Shown: in pieces, positions 22,190-32,504 of the stretch | Numbering within the stretch: the first letter of the stretch is position 1 | Layout of the letters: every line of letters starts with the position of its first letter | DNA from: Dryococelus australis | Lineage: Eukaryota > Arthropoda > Insecta > Phasmatodea > Phasmatidae | Direction: 5' to 3' | NCBI GenBank assembly: GCA_029891345.1 | Contig: CM057005.1 | Span: 63,329,260 to 63,393,259 of the forward strand | Length of the DNA stretch: 64,000 bases | Translations under genes and position numbers: made by a program | The notes under the pieces: model-generated | Database searches by the model: none | What the model was told of the DNA's origin: nothing | What the model saw: the letters and a program-made list of their open reading frames with translations, nothing else

Positions 22190-23164
22190 GAGAGTTTAGT
22201 AGAACAGCTTTGTTGTGGGTTGACTTGACTGCATTTTGAGCTGGAGTAGACCTATTTTTTACCCCAACATCATGGGTACTCTCCATTCTAGTCACTTCTA
22301 ACTGCAAGAATTTGACTAGCTCATCCACCTGTGGAAAGGAGCATAAAATTTCTTCTGGGTGAGAATTCTCAAATTTTGTGCATAGTGGCAAATCCAACTT
22401 TTTCAGTAAAATGTTGAACAGAATTGGGTTGCTTTTGGTGATAGAATGTCCTAGTCCCTCCAAGGCACTGGCATTTTCTAGAAATGTATTTATAATTTGC
22501 AAGACAGACTCATGATGAACAGAGTTAACCACAGGTAAATCTATAATTCTACTGCTGTATAAGGTCAGTTTTCTGGAATTTTGAAATTGAGAAGTAAGAG
22601 ACTCCCATGCAACTGAATAATTTTCTGAAGTGAGTGGAATATTTTTTGTCACTTGAAATGCATCACCCTTCAAGCAACTCACCAAATACTGAAATTTTTC
22701 AATGTCAACGAGAGCTGGATTATCATGTATCGTTGCCTGAAAGAGTTGGCAAAAGTTAGGCCATTCATCCCATTGTCTGGAAACAGTTTGCAGATTGATT
22801 TTAGGCAGACGCTCATTCAATGGTGAGACAATGGTGGTCATCTGTGCTTGCTCGACTTCGGTGGCAAGACAGGAATACAAACTAGCTCTTGTATCTAAAA
22901 CAAGGGTAGACAGAGAAGAATGATGAAAAAGATATCTTCACCGAAATCTTGTGGTAGGCCTACTGGATCTGCCTTTAGGAACAAGTCGCTTGATGAATTT
23001 ATTGCTCCCTAAATCTTATTTAGTTCATCCAAATAAACCCTTGCATCGTGGTAATTCACTGCAACGTCTTCATCATTTAGAAGCTTGTGAGCACATTCTT
23101 TTATTTGTTTTAACCTGTTCTTCTCTTGAATTTTGAGTTTACATACAAATGCCTTGAAATTCAT
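22173..23164 (-). pseudogene. BEL/Pao gag remnant (DUF1759-like)
   Basis: A 235-codon frame (22173-22880) has LPKINLQTVSRQWDEWPNF and FQYLVSCLKGDAFQVTKNIP. This matches the 'LP.I.LP.F.G....W..F...F' and 'KF.YL...L.G.A...I' layout of the DUF1759 Gag domain. An N-terminal piece beginning at MNFKAFVCKLKIQEKNRLK (from about 23164) is in another frame and ends at 23009, so gag is broken at least once. The 235-codon part carries no stop, suggesting a relatively recent loss. Confidence 0.85.
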
Positions 23165-23199
23165 TATTAGACTATGTAGACTACAATGCAACGAAACAA

Positions 23200-24865
23200 T
23201 TACTAAATTTGAACTATCTGTTGTGCTGACCAGGTAACTTAAAGTAATGCACTGAGAGAACAAAAACACCCAAAACGAAATAAGTAAAGATATAGGCCTA
23301 CAAGATGACTATCCTATTGTATGAGATAATGGCTATGCAATAATAGTGCCAAAATTTCGACACGTAACCTTAATAGAAAAAAACACACCAAAGAAATACT
23401 GCGACTTCCACCAAAACACAAAAATAAATGAGAAATAAGAAACGCTATCTTGGCATCGGCGTTCAGAGTTAGTAAACACAATCACATATACACAAGCACT
23501 GTTTCAGTCACATTAAATCTTCTGCCTTGTAGATATTCATCCGGCCCGGAGGACTAAAAATGTTTGATAGAGACAAGAAAAGAGTTATTAATCGGAGGAT
23601 CAGGGTTTTATCCAGAGACACGAGCTGACACGAGCATTCAACCGACTTACCATGCCGCCATCTTGTCAGATACTGATGAGAGTGCTGCCTGGTGGTAGAT
23701 GTTTTCATTTGCATTCTGCAGCAAATTGTATATCATAAGCATGTCCCCGCACAATAAGAATAACAAAAAATGTATCACACACACACAAAATATTCATAGA
23801 ATGTACACAACACTAGCTGTTAGACATACGATATAAGATGGACTCCCGCAAGGGATAGTTGGTTTTTTTTTTTTTTTTTTGTTTTTTTTTTTTTTCCCCA
23901 GCATTAAATCTGATTTGATATATAGACACACACTTAAATATTATAATATGTTTTGAAAGGTATATTTGAAGATAGCCTACAAAAAGAATGCAGTTTTGTA
24001 GGAGGGTATTTTTATGTGTATGCTTGTATGTGCTTTTGTTTGCAATATCTTGTGCACCTACTTAATATCAACCAAAGACTCTGAGCGTTAAAACTCCCCA
24101 AATCTGGTGCAAAAAATCTTTAACTTAAAATTTAAGTGTTTATGTGTATTGTATTCAGTGACCAACATGCGCACAATTTGCCGCGATAGTCATGCATGTA
24201 GTGTACTCGCTTTGTACTCGTTTAGGCAGTCAACCCAGGTATTGAAGGGCCTGTGGTTGGCCACCTCGCAATCTATCACACGTTAACTATTTAGCGTGCT
24301 GACAGAGAACCGTTTTCCTTTCCTTTCTTAACTCACTCCAGCTTCAGGATAGTAGTGGCGTTTACCCGCTTTCCGCGAATAATGCTTGTAAATATTATAA
24401 TTATTCTTAACTTCAATCCCCTCGTTTTGATGTGCCATTATTTTATATAATTTTTTCTTTCCAGTCGTTATGTACGATTCCAATGTAATTTCCATCAGCA
24501 CTATGCTGGTTTATGTTAATGGCATGCATATGAAATGTCGGCCGGTGGGACACCCAACACACGCGATTTTCTGACCCGTAATCTTTGCAACACGGGGGAA
24601 TACACACTCTTGCTGCATCAGCAAAGCCCGATAACCAGGACGAGGGGCAGAGGATGCCACCCAAAAGAGAAAGAGAGAGAGAGAGAGAATCAAGGTCGCC
24701 AGCTGGCTGCCATTACTCCAGATGTTCTGCCTGAAGGGCGCCCGTGGCTGAAGTTAATTTGGTAGTTAAAAAATTCCCCAGTCCTTGTCAAAGGTGTACA
24801 TAGCAACCTGTATCTAGCAGGTAATCAGACAGATACTCTAAGAAATGAAAGCTGAGAGGTAGGAA
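23200..24865. other. Flank upstream of BEL; no gene seen
   Basis: The 5' leader or LTR of the BEL element should lie here, but I found no matching repeat downstream of pol. There is a T-rich run at 23861-23896. A short purine repeat (AGAGAGAGAG) occurs at 24669-24687. No cellular coding signature was found. Confidence 0.4.
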
Positions 24866-24869
24866 ACAA

Positions 24870-25860
24870 CATTATGCTTATTGAAGTATCAATAAACATG
24901 CGAAGCGTGCTACCTCCGACCAGGCAATTGAGTGCTGAAGGTTACTACACTGGCCAGGTGTAGACGACCTGGTTCTAATGGAGAATGGAAAAGAATTACT
25001 TCAAAACTTTCTAATAAAGATATCTTGAGGAGACAAAGTGAATTTAACATGTTTGACGCGTGCCTTGATTAGACTGACTAGGCATGTTAGTCGAGGATTT
25101 TGACCTTTAGACCAAAGGCGGATTGACTGGCTTTAGATAGCTGGAGTGAGACAAGGGGTGTTGGCTAGAACTTACTCACTCCTGCATGTTGTAGTCGAGG
25201 TAGGTATGGCTTTAGGCGAGACAAATTTGGTTGATGCCGGAACGGATGTTCCACAGACGAGTTTCTTTAGACCAGAAGATGTGATTGTCCCAGCCTAGGC
25301 GCACTTCGGTTCTGGTCAGGAGTCCGTTGACAACCAGGTCACAAATGGTATGGATGTGGACTCACTGTGAAAAGTCAATTACTAGAACTGGAGCAGGCGC
25401 AACTGCTTGTTCTCAGTTCGGCCGCATGGTCCTGTTCCACCTGTCTATCCGGCGTAGGATGGGGTAGTGATATCGTCGGCCTGAGAGCAGGGTGAGCCAG
25501 GTGTTGTTCACTGTGTTTTCTACCACTCCTCTTGTGAGACATAGGGTAACAGTTCTCTAGCTTACAGAAAGAATAACAGTGCAACCCAATAGTGACTTGC
25601 CGGCTCAAGCTCGATGAATCCCCACTGATTCCCCACCGTAGGCGATCTGATCAGGGACGTGGAGCCGTGTAGACCGCCAAGCCTCTACTGGTTGTGCGTT
25701 CACCCTAGGATGCCCGGCAAAACTACAGGCCACAGTCACCGCACGCTAACTAGTGCAAATGGTGAGAAGCAACCTGTCTCTGTCATGCCTCCTGGTGTGA
25801 AGGTGTTGCTAGTAGTTGTGACGTCACTGTTTCTCCTCCATGAGCACTAAAAGTGCTGAT
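24870..25860 (-). repeat. Family X copy 3, antisense
   Basis: This carries the conserved block at 24909-24977 (minus strand TTAGAACCAGGTC...CACCTGG...GGAGGTAGCA). On the minus strand, 25227-25358 encodes HIHTICDLVVNGLLTR, TEVRLGWDN and FWSKETRLWN. A second frame further up (25375-25608) includes LPHPTPDRQVEQDHAAEL, matching LPQPTPERQAERDHA of copy 2. The two frames are offset by one base, so the copy is either broken or spliced (TTGACTTTTCACAG precedes the HIH segment). Confidence 0.65.
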
Positions 25861-25989
25861 GTGTAATTGGGAAGAAACAGGAAGCCGTCTAATATGTATG
25901 TCTTAATTCGGTTTAATAAAATTCACTATTTCTGTTGACAGTGCACAACATAGTCTACCTTTAACTGTGGATTCAAATAAATACCCTGA

Positions 25990-26700
25990 AAATAAAAGCA
26001 GAAAGGTAGATAGCAATGTGTGTTAATTAAAGTTCTATAAACACGTGACCTGTGCTACCTCCTACCAAGTTGAGGATAGCTGAATGTAACTGCGTGGTTC
26101 TAGATGTAGGTGACTTGGTTCTAAGTAAGAGGGAAAAAGCTGGTTCTAGACGATTATAAATGAGTTAATGTTAAACTGCTAATAAAAGGTGTCTATAGGA
26201 GTCAAAGTGAAGTTAAAAGAAAACTATAGTGTTCGTATGTAGTCGGGTTGACTGGTCATCGATGTACGTAGTAAATAGCCGTGGGGGCGTACTTGTAAGG
26301 TAACAAACTTCTCCGAAGATCCCAAGCACTAGTAGTGCTGTGGGAGGTTGCTAGAGATGCGAAAGAATGACTGCTGAGGCCGGCAGCATCCGGACTTATA
26401 TAGTGGAAGCTTGTAGGGTGCGGGGAAGGCGTGACGTCCTTCTGCCCTGGTTGGCGTGGGAATACTCTGGTCACCGTTTCTGCTTCGTGCCTCATCGGTG
26501 GTGCTCGGTCTTGCCCGAGGTCTGAGCAGCTTGTAGGCTCTCAGCCGAAGTATGGGGGGGGGGGGGGGTGGCTGCCGGGTTGCATATCCTCCAGGTGAGA
26601 GAATACGCTTATAGATTCCTGCTGCCTGTAGGGTAGGCAACGTGTCACTAACGTCTGTAGTGTTAGAAGAGGTACTCTTGGCAATGAGTCATAATCGTGT
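25990..26700 (-). repeat. Family X copy 4, antisense, next to copy 3
   Basis: Its 26053-26123 block aligns with 24909-24977. On the minus strand a TATA box-like CTATATAAGTCCG (complement of about 26391-26404) is followed about 30 bp later by an initiator-like CAGTCATTC. The same arrangement is seen at 63855 (TATAAGTCCGTATGCCG, then GTCAGTTG). A G15 run lies at 26554-26568. No recognisable protein. Confidence 0.6.
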
Positions 26701-27119
26701 TAGATTAGATGTATAAGCGGCACACGTCAAACTGACTTCACTATTATCAGACGTGTTGGATTTAAAGTTAAATCGAAGATGGCGTATGTTTCCTTCAAAA
26801 ACGAATGCTTTACAATACGTGGCCATGAGAGAAAGTCGTCAGCCATCTCACACAAAAAATTTTATCGTTAGTGATGTAAACAAGTGCAATAAAAATATGT
26901 TGACGTCTAAAATAGGTTATGGAAATTACTATGACGAGTCAGATAAAGAAAGTAAGTCAACGTTTAGACAAAAATACAATAAAATTTTATGAATATGTGC
27001 TACAGGAAAGAATAAAATGTACAAAATGCTTTTGTTGTAATGAAAATACGTTTCATAAATCTGGAACATTTTAACCTTTTAAATATATACAACATGTAGG
27101 GGAATTAAAGATCATTCAT

Positions 27120-27172
27120 TCACCGGAAATTTTCGTTAATCTAAAGTTCGTTGTAACTGTATTTCACTGTAA
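27120..27172. mobile_element. Orphan pogo-like terminus
   Basis: The complement reads CAGTGAAATACAGTTACAAC followed by GAACTTTAGATTAACG, the style of a Tigger/pogo terminus. No partner end was found. Confidence 0.35.
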
Positions 27173-27179
27173 ATAGGGC

Positions 27180-28440
27180 TTACGGCTTGCAGTGCAGAAG
27201 AGTGTTTCACGCCACCTCTTGCAGACTGTTACTCTGCCCTATTGCGTACCAACTTTCACTGCTAGTTCTTTGTAGACTGGCACTGCCAGAGTGCACACCG
27301 TTGTCTTCCGCTTCTACGCCATTACTGTGCCTGTAGGAGCACAGACTTTATTAAGTCTGCACCTTCATTCACCAAGCTGTTCTCCACCTCACCTGAGTCC
27401 TGCCCTGCTTCACAACTACCTTGTAGCTCTCGCCTTAGACTAGCATGAGTACGAGTATAGAAGAGAGGAGTCGCCCACGTTTCTCCATCTATCGAGCCAT
27501 ATGAGTCAGTCTGGTTGGCATCGTATGTTCGGCCCTTCAGGCCCCTAGTCAGGATACAGGCTGGTCTTGTGTGTGTTAATTCTATCCATAAACAGACATA
27601 AACAGAGCTTGGTTGTGTTTTCACTCCCAGTGCGCTGTTATTCTCTACCTAGCTCCTGCTATCTTCTGTTTCATCATAATATGTGCCTACACTCTTACAG
27701 TAGTCACGAGCCAAAACCCACTAACCCTTCAGGGATATCTGTGTCTGCTGTGAGTGCTTGGATCTATAGTGAAGTTCTGCCTTCCTGAGCAACACGAGAG
27801 CAGACGTATCTAGCCTGCTTCTGTCAGGTGCTTGGGTCTGTCAGCAAAGGTCCACCCACCAAGTTACTTGCAGGGGACCAGTAGCCAGGCCCTCTTACCA
27901 ACTGCCTCACCACACTTCCTCTCAGGCTGTGCCTACTTCTACCGGACACCCACTATCCACTCTCTGACTTGCATGCCCCTATGCCACGCCTCAGAGCTGG
28001 GCGTGAGAAAACAGCCAAGCAGGTACTATCCCCTGGTTGGAGGCCTTGAGGATAAGGGCCTGGGTGCCAGCCAGGTGTACATGTGGAAGGAGGAAGCTGC
28101 CCGCCGTAGGGGAACCGGCACCAGTTCCACTACAAGTAGCAAGAGCCTCTTTTGGCACGTTCCTTGAGCTGTCTCCACTGCCCCCCCCCCCCCCCATTAC
28201 AGATCGGCCACCAACCATCCAGATTGTGGCTAGATGCCTTGATCTGGTTCCAGTGTTTACCCCTACCAGGATATCTACTTGACCTACTTTCTCTTGCGCA
28301 CCTCCTTGTGCACCGGAATCTATTATAGATATCCCTATACCTGTTCAACCTTAGTTTCCTAAAGACCCCATCATGTTGATGTTGCTGGCGTCCCAGCTCC
28401 TTGGGGGGGGGGGGGTAGTCCTGACACCATCTACCAGCAA
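27180..28440 (+). other. GC-richer unique-looking block, no recognised protein
   Basis: Composition and texture resemble family X and short frames occur on both strands, but I could not align it convincingly to the other copies. It contains C15 at 28181-28195 and G14 at 28402-28415. Confidence 0.35.
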
Positions 28441-28501
28441 ACCACGTCAATAGGCAGGATGTCAACTTACAGGTATTAATGTAACTAAAGCACATTCCTT
28501 C

Positions 28502-28760
28502 ATGTGTGAATCTGATCTAGGTGGTGCAGTGGTAAACCACTGGATTCACATTCGGGAGGACCGATGTTTGATTCCTGGTACAGCCATTATGATTTTGATT
28601 TTCCATGGTTTTCCAAAATCACTCCAAATGAATGAATGCATGAATTTTGCAATGGTTCCTTACTATAGGCCATGGCCAATTCCTTTCCCGTTCTTGCATA
28701 TTTGAGAAACTTGCTCCATTTCTAATGACCTCACTGTCAAGACCTGCCTTCGTACCTACA
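28502..28760 (+). mobile_element. tRNA-derived SINE, plus-strand copy
   Basis: An A-box-like GGTGGTGCAGTGGTAAACC (from about 28520) and a B-box-like GATGTTTGATTCC (28563-28575) are followed by TTTTCCATGGTTTTCC and TAATGACCTCACTGTCAAGAC. The order matches the minus-strand SINE at 2450-2705. It ends directly against the 31-bp repeat array. Confidence 0.85.
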
Positions 28761-28761
28761 T

Positions 28762-29520
28762 GAATATAAGTAGAGCACATTCCGTTGTTTGCGAATGTAA
28801 GGGCAGTGTTCTGAAACACTACTCCATGAGTAAAGTAACTGAGAGTAACAACTGGGCAAAGAAAGAGTAAATGTGGTTTTGGAATATGCAGTATGTAAAT
28901 ATCATGTTGTTGTTTACAAATATGTGCAGATTAAACAACCAATATTAATTCCAAAATTTGTTAACACTTTCCACAACTTATTTCATTAAAGAAAATTATT
29001 ATGTACATAAATAATAGTACTTACCATAATTTAAACATTATGCCAAAAAATGCAGCAGTTATAAAAGTTAACTTTTAAATAAAAAATACTAATTTTATCC
29101 CGTGTCATTTTTAATTTTCCCAGATGTGTCTGTAACTAATATGTCCACATATCCTTTCAGTTCATCTTATTGTATTAAATTTCCCACTATTTTCAGTTTG
29201 CCGTTAGTTATTCACCAAAATAGTGTGTGTAACAGTTTTACTCTGGCAAGATGCTCACACTAATTACTTTGCAGTTTTGGGACACAACCAAGAGCAAGTA
29301 AAACATGTACTCAAAGTGTTTTTTTGGACAAAGAGTAAAGTTTACTCGTAGAGTAACATTTTGGAATGTCACCAAGTAAATCACATGCCCGTATATATGA
29401 ATGTAAGTAAAACACTTGCCTCTGTGTTTGAATGTAAATAAATCATATGCCCATATGTATGAATGTAAGGAAACTCATGCACGTCTGTATGAATGTTAGT
29501 AAAATACATGCCCTTGAGCA
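28762..29520. repeat. 31-bp minisatellite interrupted by an insertion
   Basis: Units beginning GAATGTAAGTAAA and ending with a TGTAT- or TGTTT-like tail start at 28762, 28793 (cut), 29399, 29430, 29461 and 29491, spaced 30-31 bp. The array is split by about 565 bp of other sequence. Confidence 0.8.
28804..29369. mobile_element. Terminal-inverted-repeat element inserted in the minisatellite
   Basis: The left end has TACTCCATGAGTAAAGTAAC; the complemented right end has TACTCTACGAGTAAACTTTAC in the same relative position. The array unit is cut exactly around this block. It has no coding capacity; the class is uncertain. Confidence 0.55.
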
Positions 29521-29668
29521 CAAATGTATTCAAAACACCTGGCCTGGACTCAATACTATTTTATCTGTTTTGACCATACTTTTTTTTTTTTCAATAAGCT
29601 TTGACATAACTAGTATTTTTGTAGATTTTAAAAATTAAATTTTGAAAGTAAAATGAAATTGTTTACAG

Positions 29669-29816
29669 GGAGGCAGCGAGAGAATGTCGGAGGAAAAAGA
29701 AAGAATACATAAAATGCCTGGAGAACCGTGTAGCTGTGCTAGAGAACCAAAACAAGGCGCTCATAGATGAACTGAAGTCACTGAAGGAACTGTATTGTCA
29801 ACAGAAAACAGAATGA
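29669..29816 (+). CDS. CrebB: CREB terminal exon: basic region and leucine zipper
   Basis: The first base completes the Arg codon begun at 5303. The 48 codons that follow read EAARECRRKKKEYIKCLENR, VAVLENQNKALIDELKSLKE and LYCQQKTE, then TGA at 29814-29816. This is the near-invariant bZIP of CREB/CREM/ATF1: with the Asn of the previous exon it completes N-x7-R, which reads the CRE half-site TGACG. The zipper has the CREB-specific VAVLENQNK and LYC ending. The two Cys of the basic region are conserved. The protein acts in the nucleus as a dimer on cAMP-response elements. The exon has normal codon use and no break. Confidence 0.98.
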
Positions 29817-30840
29817 GGACCAGTGATTTAACACAACCAGAAAGTGTCTAGGTGAACAGCAGGGGGTCTGAGCTGTCGCCGGCCGTAACTTGTTCCCTAT
29901 CTGCTGCATGCAATTGGGTTTGTGTGCTGACACAAGTGCAAGTTGGAAGTTCGTTATTTCATCTGATATTGTAGTTTGTTGTTAATGTTGTTGTTGTTGG
30001 ACAAGATGATTATTAGAATACACTATGAACCTTTTTTTAAAGAAACAAACGACTGTGCTTGTTTTTATACCGATAAAGACATATTTGTTTCTAGGAAATG
30101 GTACTAGGCAAGATGGAACAATGCCTGCAAGAGACACTTGAAGTGATCTTTCTCCTTTAGTACGTGGAGTAGGAAAAGGCCTGTGATATAAGTGTACAGT
30201 ATCTAATAGAAGAATGCCAAAGTTGTGTTAGAAGTTGATACAGTGTGGTTCTTGAACATCATGTGATTTGGGCGTAACTCAGGGGTAGAGTATGAGGTGT
30301 GTATTTGTGTGCCATAAATGTACTGCACTGATCATGATGTTAGCATTTTACCCCCTTCCTATCTAGTAAAACAATAGGTGTGTACATTACATATTTTTTC
30401 TGTTTGTGAATTACGCAAAGATTTATATATATGTATTTGAATAGATATTGATTTCGATGTAAGTTATTCTTTTTTAAATGTGTTTTTAGTGTTCGTCAGA
30501 TAATTTTTATTGATGTTGAGGTCAGAATATTTTGACTATGTGGTATTTATTACAAAACGAGCTAGCAAATGTTGATTCCTTGATTTTTGTTTGATCATTA
30601 CAATTTTGTGAATATATAGCTACATCACTTAGCACAATTTGTAATAAATTTTTAGTATTTATTTTGTGATAAAGTGCAATTATGTAATTTAGGAGTGTGA
30701 TATATTTGTATAAAAATTGGAGAACTCGAGCAAGTTACTGAATTATAAAAAGAAATTGTACAAATTATAATGTAATATATTTGTGTGGCCCAAGGACTGT
30801 TGTCCTATATAGAATTAGTACATTAAAACAAAATATTTTT
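29817..30840 (+). other. CrebB: Probable CREB 3' UTR
   Basis: AT-rich sequence after the stop with no other gene signal. Candidate polyadenylation signals are AATAAA at 30643-30648 and ATTAAA at 30822-30827, the latter followed by T- and GT-rich sequence. The real 3' end needs transcript data. Confidence 0.6.
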
Positions 30841-31166
30841 GTTATGAAATGCTTTGTTCTATTTTGAATCTAATTGTTTATTGTAAACAATTTAAATCCA
30901 TTGTAATATGCATTATTTTCATTACACAGAATGTTTACATTTTGCTGTCTGCCTTGCCCTTTGCATTAAACTGTTTCTATATTGCATAACTAATAGTAAC
31001 TGCAGTTATTGGTTTTTGCGTAAGGTGGCTTCCTTCAGTACTGTGTGACCTGAACTGTATCCAGTATATTGAGGCACAATTTGTTCAGCTGGTGTATGCC
31101 AGCTCCTAACACATTGTCAAACTGCAAACTATGTGTTGGTTATTGACATTTTGCTCTATATTATAA

Positions 31167-31823
31167 AGCCCGCTGCACATGAAACAATTTTCCTTACAAT
31201 ATCACATTCGTGGAGTCTTGCTTGCTGCTGGACGTGCCCTTCCACTGGAAATGATGTTTGCTGGCTAGTCTAGTATTTTTCTGTAATTGGGATGGTGCTA
31301 TTTTCGCTACATGTTTCTTTGCTAGTTTCTGATCTCAGCCAATGAGAGCAAGGAAACATGTCACGTGACTTTATTTACTTGGCAACATGATTGTTTTGGC
31401 AGTGTTAATAAATACATAGTAGAAACACGTTAGTATACAGTTTTGAGGTTATCTGTGTACTCACCTGAATTCTTTGAAAAGCATTGCCAGTTTTCGTTCC
31501 TTCAAGCTAACCATTCTCTTGTCCATAGTCACTTATTTCATATACAATTTTTATTTTCATGATCCAAAACTGAAAGAAGTGTAATTACAGCAAACTTTAT
31601 TCGACGTGCAGAGTTCATTGTGTATTATTTCTGCCAGATGTTAAAAAATTGTATGTTTGCCTACATTACTAGTTGACAGAATATCTCGCAAGGAAACCCA
31701 TACCATGTGCAGCAAAACCAGTAACGGACCCTGCGAGTAACTAAGTTACATAGCTTTTTGCCTAGCTCTTGAATAATACCTTATTGAAACTCGCAGGAAA
31801 AATTGTTCCGTGTGCGCCGGACT
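31167..31823. mobile_element. Inverted-repeat DNA transposon (Harbinger-like)
   Basis: The left terminus is AGCCCGCTGCACATGAAACA followed by ATTTTCC; the complemented right terminus is AGTCCGGCGCACACGGAACA followed by ATTTTTCC. The flanks are TAA and TCA, compatible with a decayed 3-bp duplication. An internal hairpin pairs ACATGTTTCTTTGCT with AGCAAGGAAACATGT (around 31310-31360). No reading frame. Confidence 0.65.
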
Positions 31824-32504
31824 TCAGCTGATCTCGTGAACGCCATCGATTAATAGTTTTACTGTCATTAACATACAACTTTCCGTAAGTTGGATTTATC
31901 TGGTTTCTTTCTGATCCATATTTAAAATTTTTGAAGTGTTTGGTTTTGTGGAATTTATATTGCAAAATTTTTAAGAATATTTGTTAAATTAGTGTTGTAG
32001 ACTCATAAATTGTGATGGCATATGAAATTAGCAAGACAATGGCCATTTTTGTAGCTTTCATTCATTACATGGTAGCAATTTTGTATGTTGAGCAGCAACA
32101 TAAATATTTAAGTATACAAATAATTTTTAAAACTTTTGATATTATGGTATTTTCACTGTAAACTTGTATCATGACCATTACGAAACACTCACAGTGAATG
32201 AGTTTCGTTACTAGTTTCTTTAGCACAGTGTCACTTATGCACGCAGAAAGGTTTTGGATTATGTACTTCCAGAACTTGAAATTGTGCCACAATATACTTA
32301 ATTGAAAATTTAGTGTGTCTATATTCTTGCAACAGAGTGCTGAAAACACTTGTTTGTGTAATTTGGTGCTGTAAACACAGTGAAGGGCAATTATTGAATC
32401 TTTGCTTCAAATTGTAAACAGGAAGCAATATTAATAGTCCACCAGTAAACTTCAGCCATTGGTTGTTGCATATGCAAATCAACAAATTCAGTTGCAAGTG
32501 TCTT

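Larger units (their letters stand above)
18440..23200 (-). mobile_element. BEL/Pao LTR retrotransposon, decayed and truncated
   Basis: On the minus strand the order gag, CCHC knuckles, protease region, reverse transcriptase, RNase H, integrase is preserved across about 4.7 kb. This order, the DUF1759-like gag, and the NPADCASRG and 'RGD(L/M)P..RVxPSxPF' integrase style are those of BEL/Pao elements. Several frameshifts and stops separate the domains. I could not find flanking LTRs; the integrase breaks off at about 18440 against a family X copy. It lies antisense in the CREB intron. Confidence 0.9.
5304..29668 (+). other. CrebB: Giant CREB intron (24,365 bp) inside the basic region
   Basis: The donor GTAAGC (5304) and acceptor GAAATTGTTTACAG (ending 29668) are the only pair I found that joins the two halves of the bZIP basic region in frame. 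The interior is dominated by mobile elements of several classes, listed separately. I found no additional cellular coding exon inside it. Confidence 0.9.

Noticed and set aside
17930-25860. Family X copies 2 and 3 as the two LTRs of the BEL element
   Set aside because: They lie on both sides in the same orientation, but are only about 60% identical over the compared 132 bp while the BEL gag is still open for 235 codons, and the adjoining copy 4 breaks the symmetry.
26753-26992. 79-codon + frame (MLDLKLNRRWRMFPSKTNAL...)
   Set aside because: No family resemblance and AT-rich chance composition; it lies between repeats with no support for transcription.
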